The notes under the pieces were generated by a model. That model saw only the letters and a list, made by a program, of their open reading frames with translations, had not been told where the DNA came from and searched no databases. 64,000 nt of DNA from Neobacillus niacini (GTDB lineage Bacteria; Bacillota; Bacilli; Bacillales; Cytobacillaceae): positions 16,365-80,364 of the forward strand of contig NZ_JACWFG010000007.1 in NCBI RefSeq assembly GCF_019749295.1, read 5' to 3'. Shown piece after piece: positions 1 through 7,898 of this stretch. Position 1 is the first letter of the stretch; the number at the start of each line of letters is the position of its first letter. Position numbers and translations under genes: made by a program.

Positions 1-1
1 C

Positions 2-289
2 TATATACCGCAATATGTTGTCCCCGAATTGGAGGATATTGATTTAACAGTGTTTTCTATCTATGAAATTTATGACTTTTATAATATTGGGATTTCCTAT
101 TCCCAGCAAACTCTCGACCTGACGCAGTTGGACCAATCGGATGCCCGCTTCTTGGATGTAGATTCCTCTACTCCATTGCTTTTATTTACGAACATAAGCT
201 ATAGCAAAACGGAAGAGGTTATTGAATACTCAAGAAGTTGTACCAGGCCGGATAAGGCAAACTATAAGGTGAATTTCAGGAATCCATGA
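2..289 (+). CDS. GntR-family regulator, C-terminal UTRA domain (5' end outside window)
   Basis: The reading frame is open from the first bases, so the start lies upstream of the window; 95 codons remain. The visible part matches the end of a UTRA effector domain: an N-terminal YIPQYVVPEL segment, a SIYEIYDFYNIGI helix, and the closing VIEYSRSCTRPDKANYKV strand found at the end of HutC/FarR-type GntR regulators. The DNA-binding half cannot be seen, so target and ligand are unknown. A strong hairpin terminator follows 20 bases after the stop. Family call is fairly secure; specificity is not. Confidence 0.7.
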   Translation, partial: YIPQYVVPELEDIDLTVFSIYEIYDFYNIGISYSQQTLDLTQLDQSDARFLDVDSSTPLLLFTNISYSKTEEVIEYSRSCTRPDKANYKVNFRNP

Positions 290-306
290 ATGTGAGTGCA
301 ACAAAA

Positions 307-340
307 ATAAAAGACTAGGGATGCTCCCTAGTCTTTTTCA
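307..340. terminator. Bidirectional rho-independent terminator
   Basis: Perfect 13-bp stem (309-321 with 325-337) and a 3-base loop. A U-run follows on the plus strand and an A-rich flank serves the minus strand. It separates the UTRA gene from the convergent dehydrogenase. Confidence 0.85.
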
Positions 341-347
341 TAAGGAT

Positions 348-1278
348 TTAAGAAGAAGTGATTTGTCCGCCGTTAACATGTATCGTTTGGCCAGTCATAA
401 ACCGGGAATCATCGGAAGCAAGGTATACATAAGCAGGAGCCAATTCAAAAGGCTGGCCTTGACGCTGCATCGGATTTCCCGCAAGAGGTATTTGGTCGGC
501 AGAGAAGCTTGATGGAATGAGCGGGGTCCATACACGTCCAGGTGCGACCGCATTTACCCGAATCCCTTTGTCGACTAAATTATTTGCCAATGCTCGTGTA
601 AATCCTACATTAGCAGCTTTTGTCGCGGAATAATCGATCAATTGTTCATTTCCGTAATAAGCTACAACCGAAGCTGTATTAATAATAGAACTGCCTGCTT
701 TTAAGTGGCGAAGTGCTGCTCGGGTGGTGTAGAAATGAGAGTAAACATTGACCTTGAAGGTATCATCAAACTGCTCATCGGTTATGTCCAACAAGCTTAA
801 TTGCTGAAACTGAATTCCCACATGATTGCAAAGAATATCAAGTTTCCCAATGCTAAGAACAGTTTTTTCCACGATATCAATACATTGCTGTTTACTTCGG
901 AAGTCCCCTGGTAATAGTAAACACCTCTGCCCCAGCTCTTCAATACGAGTCTTCGTCCTGTGTGCATCTTCATGTTCATCTAAATAGGAAATCGCTACGT
1001 CCGCACCTTCTTTTTGCAAAAGCAATCGCTGCGGCGGCGCCTATCCCGCTGTCACCACCTGTGATGAGTGCGGCCTTTCCTAACAGTTTTCCGCTTCCTT
1101 TATAATTCGGATTTTCAATAATGGGTCTTGGCACCATCAATTTTTCCACGCCAGGCTGTCGAAGCTGACGCTGTTCAGGAACAGTGAGCGGAATATCTTC
1201 GTAGCGTGTAATCTTTCCATAATGGGGATACATAGGGTAATCCTGATTGGACGGCTTATTCTGGTTATCTTGTGACAC
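348..1278 (-). pseudogene. Short-chain dehydrogenase (GSP39/YdaD-like), frameshifted
   Basis: Two overlapping minus-strand frames join into one SDR of about 309 residues. The upstream frame (starting at GTG 1278, AGGAGG seven bases before it) carries the N-terminal extension typical of the YdaD/YhdF group and the NAD-binding [11 protein letters not shown] motif. The downstream frame resumes at [11 protein letters not shown] and carries the NHVG motif, the catalytic YSATKAA (Tyr-x3-Lys) and the C-terminal [11 protein letters not shown]. The frames meet at a run of five A (1011-1015); four A would restore one continuous protein. This is either a real inactivating slip, a phase-variable run, or a sequencing error. 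The substrate of this family is uncertain; homologues are stress-induced NAD(P)-dependent oxidoreductases. Confidence 0.8.
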
Positions 1279-1375
1279 GCAGAAACCTCCTAAAAAAACC
1301 ATTTTGGGTTTAATGTATGTCACATAGGCAAATGCCGTGCATGGTCTATCACATTCCTTTGGAGGAATGAATAGA

Positions 1376-1579
1376 GTGGAGGAAAACCTTAAGGGGGAAA
1401 AGAGTTTGTACTATTATAGGGTAAATCGGGAAGTAAAACTATTAGTATTGAATCATTCGAATGAAAAGGAAGAGATCCAGTATAACTCCAATTCTAAACC
1501 TTTTAAAATGCCAAAAATAGGCCCTAGACCGCCGTATTATACAAATCCAAGATATGAACCCTATTATCCTAAAATCTAA
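1376..1579 (+). CDS. Small hypothetical protein, Pro/Tyr-rich tail
   Basis: A 67-residue ORF. GTG at 1376 is preferred because GGAGG at 1361 sits ten bases upstream; the in-frame ATG at 1367 is too close to that site. The N-terminal half is charged, with no membrane segment, and the C-terminus is rich in Pro and Tyr (PRPPYYTNPRYEPYYP), which recalls small spore or coat-associated Bacillus proteins, but this is only a compositional likeness. A good terminator begins right at the stop codon, which supports it being transcribed. No family recognised. Confidence 0.45.
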   Translation: MEENLKGEKSLYYYRVNREVKLLVLNHSNEKEEIQYNSNSKPFKMPKIGPRPPYYTNPRYEPYYPKI

Positions 1580-1607
1580 AAAGACTAGGCTCAGCCTAGT
1601 CTTTCAC
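1577..1607. terminator. Rho-independent terminator
   Basis: Near-perfect hairpin (1580-1591 with 1593-1604; core GACTAGGC/GCCTAGTC) ending in a short U-run. It starts at the stop codon of the small ORF. The stem resembles that at 307-340. Confidence 0.75.
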
Positions 1608-1661
1608 TAATCTCTTATAGCGCCACTCGATAGGGGAACAGTGATGTTTCTATGCTTAATC

Positions 1662-1870
1662 CTACAATTTTTTACCGATACGATAGTGACCTTTACCTGG
1701 CTGGCAGCCTAAACCTTTATTTAGTTTTTGCCTAGGAGTATTGCCCGCCTCGGTATAAGTGATCATTGTATGAGCCCCTTCGTTAATAGCTGTTTGCATA
1801 GAGGAGTTTTAAGGCTTTTGCAATTCCGCGTCCACGATAGTTTGATTTCACCCCGGTATAATCTGTCCTA
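1662..1870 (-). pseudogene. GNAT N-acetyltransferase remnant (C-terminal part, frameshifted)
   Basis: Read on the minus strand, this stretch encodes RTDYTGVKSNYRGRGIAKAL, the acetyl-CoA-binding R-G-x-G-x-A loop of a GNAT acetyltransferase. After a one-base slip near 1803-1806 the frame resumes as MQTAINEGAHTMITYTEAGN and ends with GLGCQPGKGHYRIGKKL and a TAG at 1662-1664. The N-terminal half is absent: similarity stops at about 1868-1872, where the oppositely oriented DUF4230 coding sequence begins. It is certainly degenerate; the parent family is clear from the loop and the tail. Confidence 0.7.
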
Positions 1871-2326
1871 GCTACAGCAGAAGCTCATGTGAAGGTCATC
1901 ATGGAACAAGAGGATAATAAATTATTTGGCAAGGATATTTCAATCGATGTTCCTGGTACAAAACGCGAGTTATTACTGGTTGTTCCAGCTTCCGTTATTG
2001 CGGGAGTTGATCTCAAAGCAGTTAACTCGGATGATGTGAAGATAGATGAAAAAGAGAGACGAATGGAAATCATCCTTCCTCATGCCGAATTTATTCAAAA
2101 TCCGGCTATTCAGATGAATCAGGTAAAAACCTTCTCAGATGAAGGATTATTCCGCAGTGAAACCAAGTGGGATGAAGGATTTAACCTTGCAGCCGAGGCG
2201 CAAGACGAAATCCTGGCAGAATCTAAATCCATTGGTCTCCTTCAAACAGCGGAAAAAAATGCAGAAAAGGTTCTTAAAGAATTTTTCGGCAACCTCGGAT
2301 ATACGGTGGAAATTACATTTAAATAA
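1865..2326 (+). pseudogene. DUF4230 protein, 5'-truncated
   Basis: The open frame encodes LATAEAHVKVIMEQEDNKLF followed by the DUF4230 body (LLLVVPASVIAGVDL, MEIILPHAEF) and a helical C-terminus. Intact members normally carry an N-terminal membrane helix and roughly 60-70 more residues before this point. Those are missing, because the frame runs straight into the antisense GNAT remnant. The first possible start is GTG 1889 with no ribosome binding site. I read it as a gene that lost its 5' end in the same event that truncated the acetyltransferase. A short translated product from 1889 cannot be excluded. Confidence 0.6.
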
Positions 2327-2333
2327 CACTTTT

Positions 2334-2375
2334 GAGAGTTCAATTCGGGGAAAAATGAATTGGACTCTTTTTTTG
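2334..2375 (+). terminator. Rho-independent terminator
   Basis: Stem GAGTTCAATTC / GAATTGGACTC (about 2336-2346 with 2357-2367, one G-U pair) followed by seven or more T. It lies just after the DUF4230 remnant. Confidence 0.8.
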
Positions 2376-2399
2376 GCTTTTCATTCTGGAGGTAGTTTT

Positions 2400-2607
2400 C
2401 TTTGGTTCCCGCTATCATGATTTTTCAGGTGTATCGGTCACCAAGGACCCTCTTTGGTTCCCGCTATCATAATTTTTCAGGCGTATTGGTCACCAAGGGT
2501 GCTCTTTGCTTCCCGCTATCATGATTTTTCAAGCGTAACGGTCACCAAAAGCACTATTTGGTTCCCGCCATCTTGATTTTCCAAGCATTACGGTCATCAA
2601 GGACACT
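2400..2607. repeat. Four tandem copies of a 52-bp repeat
   Basis: Units start at 2400, 2452, 2504 and 2556, an exact period of 52. Each begins with a TTTGGTTCCCGC-like block, continues with TATCATGATTTTTCA, and ends with CGGTCACCAAGG. The first and last blocks of a unit are imperfectly complementary (TTGGT..CCG with CGG..ACCAA), so each unit can form a hairpin. The copies diverge progressively, the fourth most. There are no unique spacers, so this is not a CRISPR array. No coding frame runs through it. Confidence 0.85.
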
Positions 2608-2734
2608 CCTTACTCTGGATCATTCACGCATTGAGGATTTCACCCTGCTATTAAACTTCCATTTAACGGAGATATTGTAAAATGTTGTACCAAGGTGTAA
2701 AATTACACTATAAAGGTTTTTAGGAGTGTTATTT

Positions 2735-4192
2735 ATGGGGAAAAATATACTTACAATGTTTATGTATTTTGGTGTAGTTCCACTAGGTATTTCATTCATC
2801 ACACTGTTTATTACAACAGAAAACTTTCTGATTTCAACCATTCTTCCTCTTATCATTGGCGGTTTGATTGCTGGGGGAATTGCCAGTAGAACGCTGATTA
2901 AAGGCGATGATAGAAAAGGGCTTCCGTTCATGTTCTTCATCCCGCTTGGTTATACTGCAGTCGCCTGGGTAGTTTTTATGCTGATTAGCGGCGGGTTTTT
3001 CGGGGCAGATTCATGGTTGGGTTATGGCATTTTACATATAGCGATGGTGCCAATCTTCTTTATGACGATGTTAATGGGTGAGGGAAGGCTGTTTCTTTGG
3101 GCACCATTGGCTTATGAACTAGCATTTGTGTTTGGTATTTTCTTATTACTCCTCATCAAAAGGGTTCGTCTCTCTTTTAACAAGAAACATGTTGTGACGC
3201 TACTTACAGTGTTCATCTTGGCAATGAGTACGGGGGCTGCTGTTCAGTGGCACCGAAGTAAGACGGTCCTGCCATCTTATGGCTTTGAGTATGGCGGCGG
3301 CTATTCATCTACAGATTTAACACCTTATGATGTGACAAATCCTAGTAATATCCTGCCTAAACTAGAATCTCCTCCTGCTTTTACAATAAAGAATTCTAAC
3401 GAGATGCCTATATTAGATGGTGCAGAGGCGGCATATCCTGTCTATTCTGCATTTGCTGACACAGTCTACGAAAATATAAGCAATATACAGAGAACTTTGG
3501 ATATCGTTAGTTTCACAAATACGATTTATGCCTATGAACGGCTTATCTCTGGCGATGTCGACATCTACTTTGGTGCAGAGCCGTCAAAGGAGCAGCAGGA
3601 AATGGCCAAAAGGCAGGGAAAGGAACTGGTGATGACGCCCATTGGCAAGGAGGCATTTGTCTTTTTTGTTAACCCAGATAATGAAGTAGATAGTTTAGAT
3701 GTTTCGGAGATTCAGAGCATTTACTCTGGAAAAGTAAAAAATTGGTCCGAACTCGGAGGGAAGAACGAAAGAATCATTGCCTTTCAACGGCCCGAAAATT
3801 CAGGAAGCCAAACGCTGCTACAAAAGATTATGGGTGACATACCAATCATGGAGCCTTTGAAGGAAGATGTTCCTGAAGGAATGGGCGGGATTATTGAACA
3901 AGTGGCGGATTATCGGAATTACGATAATTCAGTTGGATTCTCATTTCGTTTTTTTGCAACTGGAATGAGAGACAATTCCAATATTAAACTACTTGCAATA
4001 GATGGTGTCGAGCCAACACCTGAAAATATTGCGAGCGGAAAATATCCTTTTACTGCAAACCTTTATGCGATATCCTTAAAGAATAACACCAAGAGCACTA
4101 TTGAACCCTTTTTGGAGTGGATGAAGGGTCCTCAAGGACAAGAAATTATCGAAAAAATAGGTTATATAAAAACGGAGTTGAAGGAGGAATAG
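2735..4192 (+). CDS. Six-TM membrane protein with C-terminal PstS-like substrate-binding domain
   Basis: A 485-residue protein. ATG 2735 is chosen because AGGAG (2722-2726) sits eight bases upstream. Residues 1-171 form six hydrophobic segments (about 6-26, 32-53, 64-86, 96-116, 122-142, 153-171). From about residue 210 a periplasmic-binding-protein fold of the phosphate-binding (PstS) superfamily follows, with MPILDGAEAAYPVY in place of the usual ligand loop, then VFFVNPDN, IQSIYSGKVKNWSELGG and FQRPENSGSQT, all hallmarks of PstS-like domains. The solute domain is therefore tethered outside the cell to a multi-pass anchor rather than being a lipoprotein. No ABC partner lies nearby. A sensor or anchoring role is an inference. 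The oxidoreductase gene follows after 3 bases, so the two are co-translated. Confidence 0.75.
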   Translation: MGKNILTMFMYFGVVPLGISFITLFITTENFLISTILPLIIGGLIAGGIASRTLIKGDDRKGLPFMFFIPLGYTAVAWVVFMLISGGFFGADSWLGYGILHIAMVPIFFMTMLMGEGRLFLWAPLAYELAFVFGIFLLLLIKRVRLSFNKKHVVTLLTVFILAMSTGAAVQWHRSKTVLPSYGFEYGGGYSSTDLTPYDVTNPSNILPKLESPPAFTIKNSNEMPILDGAEAAYPVYSAFADTVYENISNIQRTLDIVSFTNTIYAYERLISGDVDIYFGAEPSKEQQEMAKRQGKELVMTPIGKEAFVFFVNPDNEVDSLDVSEIQSIYSGKVKNWSELGGKNERIIAFQRPENSGSQTLLQKIMGDIPIMEPLKEDVPEGMGGIIEQVADYRNYDNSVGFSFRFFATGMRDNSNIKLLAIDGVEPTPENIASGKYPFTANLYAISLKNNTKSTIEPFLEWMKGPQGQEIIEKIGYIKTELKEE

Positions 4193-4195
4193 TAG

Positions 4196-5188
4196 ATGAA
4201 AAAAGTAAGATGGGGAATTTTAAGCACTGCAAGTATTGCTCAACAGGCATTAATTCCAGCATTTGAACGTGCAAATAATGCAGTGGTCACAGGAATTGCT
4301 TCAAGCAGCGGAAAAGCTGAAGAGGTAGCAGCACAATTTAATATAGCAAAGACATACAGCAGTTATGAGGCAATGCTGCAGGATCCAGAGATTAACGCAG
4401 TCTATATCCCGCTGCCAAACCATTTACATAAAAAGTGGACACTTGAAGCGGCGAAACATGGAAAACATATTCTATGTGAAAAGCCAGCTTCCTTAACAGC
4501 GGAGGAAACGAAAGAGATGGTTGAGTTCTGCACCGAAAGCAATGTTAAATTTATGGAAGCTTTTATGTACCAATTTCACCCGCAGCATGAACGAGTGAGA
4601 GAAATCATCAAAAGTGGCGAGATTGGTGAAGTTAAATTCATGCGGGCCAGCTTTTCATTTTTCCTTGCGCAGCCAGAAGGCAATGTCAGAATGGATTCAG
4701 AGAAAGGCGGCGGAAGCCTCTATGATGTAGGCTGTTATGGTATACATTCCATACGGAGTATTTTGGGTACCGAGCCCGTAGAAGTACAGGTTCATGCCAA
4801 TGTAGATTCAGATTATCAGGTGGATATATCTGCCTTCGGACATATGAAAATGGAAAATGGTGTTCATGCTCATTTTGATTGCAGCTTTGATATGGTGTTC
4901 AGAGAAGAGTATGAAGTGATAGGAACACAGGGGCAAATAAAGGTTCCGAGAGCATTCCGCCCAGATAATTATGGGGGAGAAGGTCTTGTAATCGTTCAAA
5001 AAGAAGGAGTCACAAGAGAAGAGAAAATAGTTGCAGATATTTATCGAGAAGAGGTTGAGCATATCTCACAAGTAATCTTAGAGGATGGCGAACCAGCATA
5101 TACAGGTGAAAATGCCATACAAAATATGCGTGTCATCGAGGCTTGTTATCAATCTATTAAAACAGGAAATATTATTAAGTTAGTATAA
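4196..5188 (+). CDS. Gfo/Idh/MocA family NAD(P)-dependent oxidoreductase
   Basis: A 330-residue protein beginning at ATG 4196 with GGAGG in the end of the preceding gene. The N-terminal Rossmann fold shows GILSTASIAQ, the NAV-YIPLPN strand and the EKPASLT motif with the conserved lysine. The C-terminal half has the GGGSLYDVGCYGIH segment typical of the family. The GILSTASIA variant places it near the dihydrodiol dehydrogenase/YrbE-like branch that oxidises sugars or cyclic diols. The exact substrate is unknown. A terminator follows directly, closing a two-gene operon. Confidence 0.85.
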   Translation: MKKVRWGILSTASIAQQALIPAFERANNAVVTGIASSSGKAEEVAAQFNIAKTYSSYEAMLQDPEINAVYIPLPNHLHKKWTLEAAKHGKHILCEKPASLTAEETKEMVEFCTESNVKFMEAFMYQFHPQHERVREIIKSGEIGEVKFMRASFSFFLAQPEGNVRMDSEKGGGSLYDVGCYGIHSIRSILGTEPVEVQVHANVDSDYQVDISAFGHMKMENGVHAHFDCSFDMVFREEYEVIGTQGQIKVPRAFRPDNYGGEGLVIVQKEGVTREEKIVADIYREEVEHISQVILEDGEPAYTGENAIQNMRVIEACYQSIKTGNIIKLV

Positions 5189-5189
5189 T

Positions 5190-5240
5190 AAAAAAACGGC
5201 ATAATCCCTAAATATCAATAGGGGTTGTGCCGTTTTTTGT
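5190..5240 (+). terminator. Rho-independent terminator
   Basis: A long stem (AAAAAACGGCATAATCCC against GGGTTGTGCCGTTTTTT, about 5191-5208 with 5222-5238) overlaps the end of the oxidoreductase gene. Confidence 0.85.
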
Positions 5241-5267
5241 TTGTATTTATTATACTATGAAACCTAC

Positions 5268-5326
5268 TTGTATTAATTTCCAATACAAACTTAGTGTTTT
5301 ACCACTTTAACGAGAAATAGTATTAT
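5268..5326 (+). promoter_or_regulatory. Candidate promoter and inverted repeat before the importer-mtnK-mtnA operon
   Basis: TTTACC (5298-5303), a 17-base spacer and TATTAT (5321-5326) form a plausible sigma-A promoter. Just upstream is an inverted repeat TTGTATT-N7-AATACAA (5268-5288) that could be an operator. I looked for a SAM (S-box) riboswitch here, as precedes mtnKA in B. subtilis, and none is visible in the 134 bases available. Confidence 0.35.
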
Positions 5327-5374
5327 AGGGAGAGGCTGAATTTTCAGGCATATTAATGAAAGGGGGAACTGAGC

Positions 5375-6877
5375 ATGACAACGGTATTAGAAATGAAAAA
5401 TATTTCAATAGAATTTCCAGGTGTAAAAGCGTTAAACGATGTTTCTTTTTCAACAGCAACAGGTAGTACTCATGCCCTTATCGGTGCGAATGGGGCAGGG
5501 AAATCAACGTTAATGAAGGTTCTCTCAGGTGCTTATCACCATTATACTGGTGAAATATATATAGATGGAAAACAGGTTAGTATTCGTTCACCGAAGGATG
5601 CTCAAAATCTTGGTATTCAAATTGTCTACCAAGAAGTCGATACAGCACTCATTCCGTATCTAACGGTCGGTGAAAACATCATGCTAAATGAAACCGTTAA
5701 TGATATGGGCAAAAAACAATTCATCAGCTGGAAGCATATACACGAAAAAGCAACGGCCATATTAGAGAGTATTCATGTAAATATCTCATCAAAGAAGTTG
5801 GTAAGTGAATTAACACTAGCAGAGAAGCAAATGGTCATCATCGCGCGATCATTGGTCAAGCAATGTAAATTTCTCATATTGGATGAGCCGACTGCGCCAT
5901 TAAGTCACTCGGAAACGAATGAGTTATTTAGAATTGTTAGGGATTTAAAAGAAAGAAATGTCGGAATTATTTTTATTTCACATCGTCTTCCAGAGCTATT
6001 TGAGATTTGTGACGATATCACCGTAATGAAAAATGGTGAATTCGTATGTAAAGAAAAGATTGCTGAAACTTCTCAAAATAGAGTAGTTGAATATATGCTC
6101 GGAGAAAAATTAGAGGAACAATTTCCTAAAAATCAGGTGGAAATTGGAAGTACTGTTCTAGAGGTAAAAGGACTTTATGATACAGGGATGATCAAGAACT
6201 TTGACATGCATGCAGGTGCAGGTGAAATTGTCGGAATAGCCGGACTAGTAGGCGCAGGGAAATCGGAACTCTGTAAAGCGCTATTCGGAGCTGCGAAGGT
6301 TAAAGCCGGTGAAATTAAAATTCATGGAAAAAAGGTAAAAATTAAGGATCCCAGCCAGGCGGTAAAACAAGGCTTGGCATTTGTTCCGGAGGAGAGAAGA
6401 AAGGAAGGCATTTTGGTACAGGAGTCGGTAGCTGCAAATCTAACTGCTGCCAGCTTAGGAAAGTTTTCTAAGGCTTTGAGCTTCCTAGATTTCAAGAGAG
6501 AAAAGGAAGTTTCTAGTCAGATGATTAGCAGTCTGGGAATTAAGACACCTTCCCAGGAGACGAGGGTTCAAAATCTATCTGGTGGTAATCAGCAAAAAGT
6601 AGCCATAGGTAAATGGCTGATTGCAGACGCAGAAGTTTACATTTTTGACGAACCAACAAAAGGTGTAGATGTTGGAGCGAAAAAGGATATATTTGAACTG
6701 ATTTCACAATTAGCAAAAAGAGGCAAATCGATCATATATGCATCATGCGAATTCTCGGAAATTTTAGGAATCACTGACCGTGTTTATGTTGTTTATGATG
6801 GACAAGTTGCCAAAGAGCTGGATACCAATACAACAAATGAAGAAGAACTATTATTTTATTCAACAGGGGGTAAATAG
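5375..6877 (+). CDS. Sugar ABC transporter ATP-binding protein (RbsA/MglA type)
   Basis: A 500-residue protein with two fused nucleotide-binding domains. The first has Walker A GANGAGKST, the usual degenerate signature LTLAEKQM and Walker B LILDEPTAPL. The second has the variant Walker A GLVGAGKSEL, a good signature LSGGNQQKVAIGKWL, and Walker B VYIFDEPTKGVD. This double-ATPase layout is specific to CUT2 importers of ribose, galactose, autoinducer-2 and related sugars. The start is ATG 5375 with AAAGGGGG upstream. It is followed by one permease gene, then mtnK and mtnA, so the likely cargo is methylthioribose or 5-deoxyribose. No solute-binding protein gene is present. Confidence 0.88.
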   Translation: MTTVLEMKNISIEFPGVKALNDVSFSTATGSTHALIGANGAGKSTLMKVLSGAYHHYTGEIYIDGKQVSIRSPKDAQNLGIQIVYQEVDTALIPYLTVGENIMLNETVNDMGKKQFISWKHIHEKATAILESIHVNISSKKLVSELTLAEKQMVIIARSLVKQCKFLILDEPTAPLSHSETNELFRIVRDLKERNVGIIFISHRLPELFEICDDITVMKNGEFVCKEKIAETSQNRVVEYMLGEKLEEQFPKNQVEIGSTVLEVKGLYDTGMIKNFDMHAGAGEIVGIAGLVGAGKSELCKALFGAAKVKAGEIKIHGKKVKIKDPSQAVKQGLAFVPEERRKEGILVQESVAANLTAASLGKFSKALSFLDFKREKEVSSQMISSLGIKTPSQETRVQNLSGGNQQKVAIGKWLIADAEVYIFDEPTKGVDVGAKKDIFELISQLAKRGKSIIYASCEFSEILGITDRVYVVYDGQVAKELDTNTTNEEELLFYSTGGK

Positions 6878-6878
6878 A

Positions 6879-7883
6879 ATGAGCAGTGCGAACCCAGAAG
6901 TTCAACAAAAAATGCCCTCGAAAAAGGGTTTTGAATTATTTGATTTTTTATACAAATACGGTACGATAATTACAATCCTAGCGTTAATAGTAATTTTTTC
7001 GATTACAAACCCAGCCTTTATGGATGGGGCAAATATCGTTAATATTCTTAGGTCTATTTCTATTGTCACTATTATTGCGGTTGGAATTACCATTTCCTTA
7101 TCCGTTGATGGATTTGATTTATCAGTTGGTTCAACGGTTTCGTTAACAAATGCAGTTGTAATTTCAATGTTTGTGTGGTTTTCGCAAAATATCTTCGTGG
7201 CATTATTAGTTGCGATTGGTGCCGCGCTCGTAGTAGGTGCATTCAATTCCTTTATGATCGTAAAGGTAAGAATCCCTGATATGTTAATGACATTAGCAAC
7301 GATGTTTATCATTCAAGGAATTGCTTTGACGTATACAAAAGGTGCAACTGTGTCCCAAAACATGGTTATGCCAGACGGAACCTTCTCAACGGGCAGTATT
7401 CCGGAAGTTTTTTCAAAAATAGGTCAAGTACCTTGGATTATTATCATCATGATTGTAGTGGTACTTATCGTCCATATTTTTCTGAATTATACAAAACATG
7501 GCCGTTATATGTATGTGATTGGCGGGAACAAAGAAGCCGCTAGATTATCTGGAATTCCAGTGAATAAATATAAAGTAACGGCCTATCTTATGTCTGCAGC
7601 ATTTGCCGCTATCGGCGGGATTGTGCTTGCTTCACGTGTCATGACAGCAGAAATTAACTCAGGTGCTCCGTATTTAATGGATGCCGTAGCAGCAGCATTT
7701 ATTGGATCCTCTGTATTGGGCGCCGGCAAACCGAATGCTTTCGGTACCTTTGTTGGAGCTGTGTTAATTGGGATTCTGCAAAATGGTCTTGTCATGATGT
7801 CTGTTCCGTACTATGCAATGGATATTGTGAAAGGTACGGTTTTGGCTCTCGCGCTTGCATTAACCTATTATAAAAAGAAATAA
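6879..7883 (+). CDS. Sugar ABC transporter permease (RbsC type)
   Basis: A 334-residue membrane protein of the BPD_transp_2 family. ATG 6879 is chosen because AGGGGG lies ten bases before it and it starts one base after the ATPase stop codon. Eight to ten hydrophobic segments are visible; the cytoplasmic coupling loop includes GGNKEAARLSGIPVNKYK, the family's EAA-like loop, and the SVDGFDLSVGST and AAFIGSSVLGAGKPN motifs are typical of RbsC. It would homodimerise and pair with the upstream double ATPase. The first 30 residues are soluble and charged. Confidence 0.87.
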   Translation: MSSANPEVQQKMPSKKGFELFDFLYKYGTIITILALIVIFSITNPAFMDGANIVNILRSISIVTIIAVGITISLSVDGFDLSVGSTVSLTNAVVISMFVWFSQNIFVALLVAIGAALVVGAFNSFMIVKVRIPDMLMTLATMFIIQGIALTYTKGATVSQNMVMPDGTFSTGSIPEVFSKIGQVPWIIIIMIVVVLIVHIFLNYTKHGRYMYVIGGNKEAARLSGIPVNKYKVTAYLMSAAFAAIGGIVLASRVMTAEINSGAPYLMDAVAAAFIGSSVLGAGKPNAFGTFVGAVLIGILQNGLVMMSVPYYAMDIVKGTVLALALALTYYKKK

Positions 7884-7898
7884 TTTGGAGGGGTTATA

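Noticed and set aside
2400..2607. Possible CRISPR array
   Set aside because: Units are contiguous with no unique spacers, period 52 is continuous, and no cas genes are present.
5239..5374. SAM riboswitch before the mtnK/mtnA operon
   Set aside because: The conserved S-box core segments are absent and the space is short; only a promoter and a small inverted repeat are seen.
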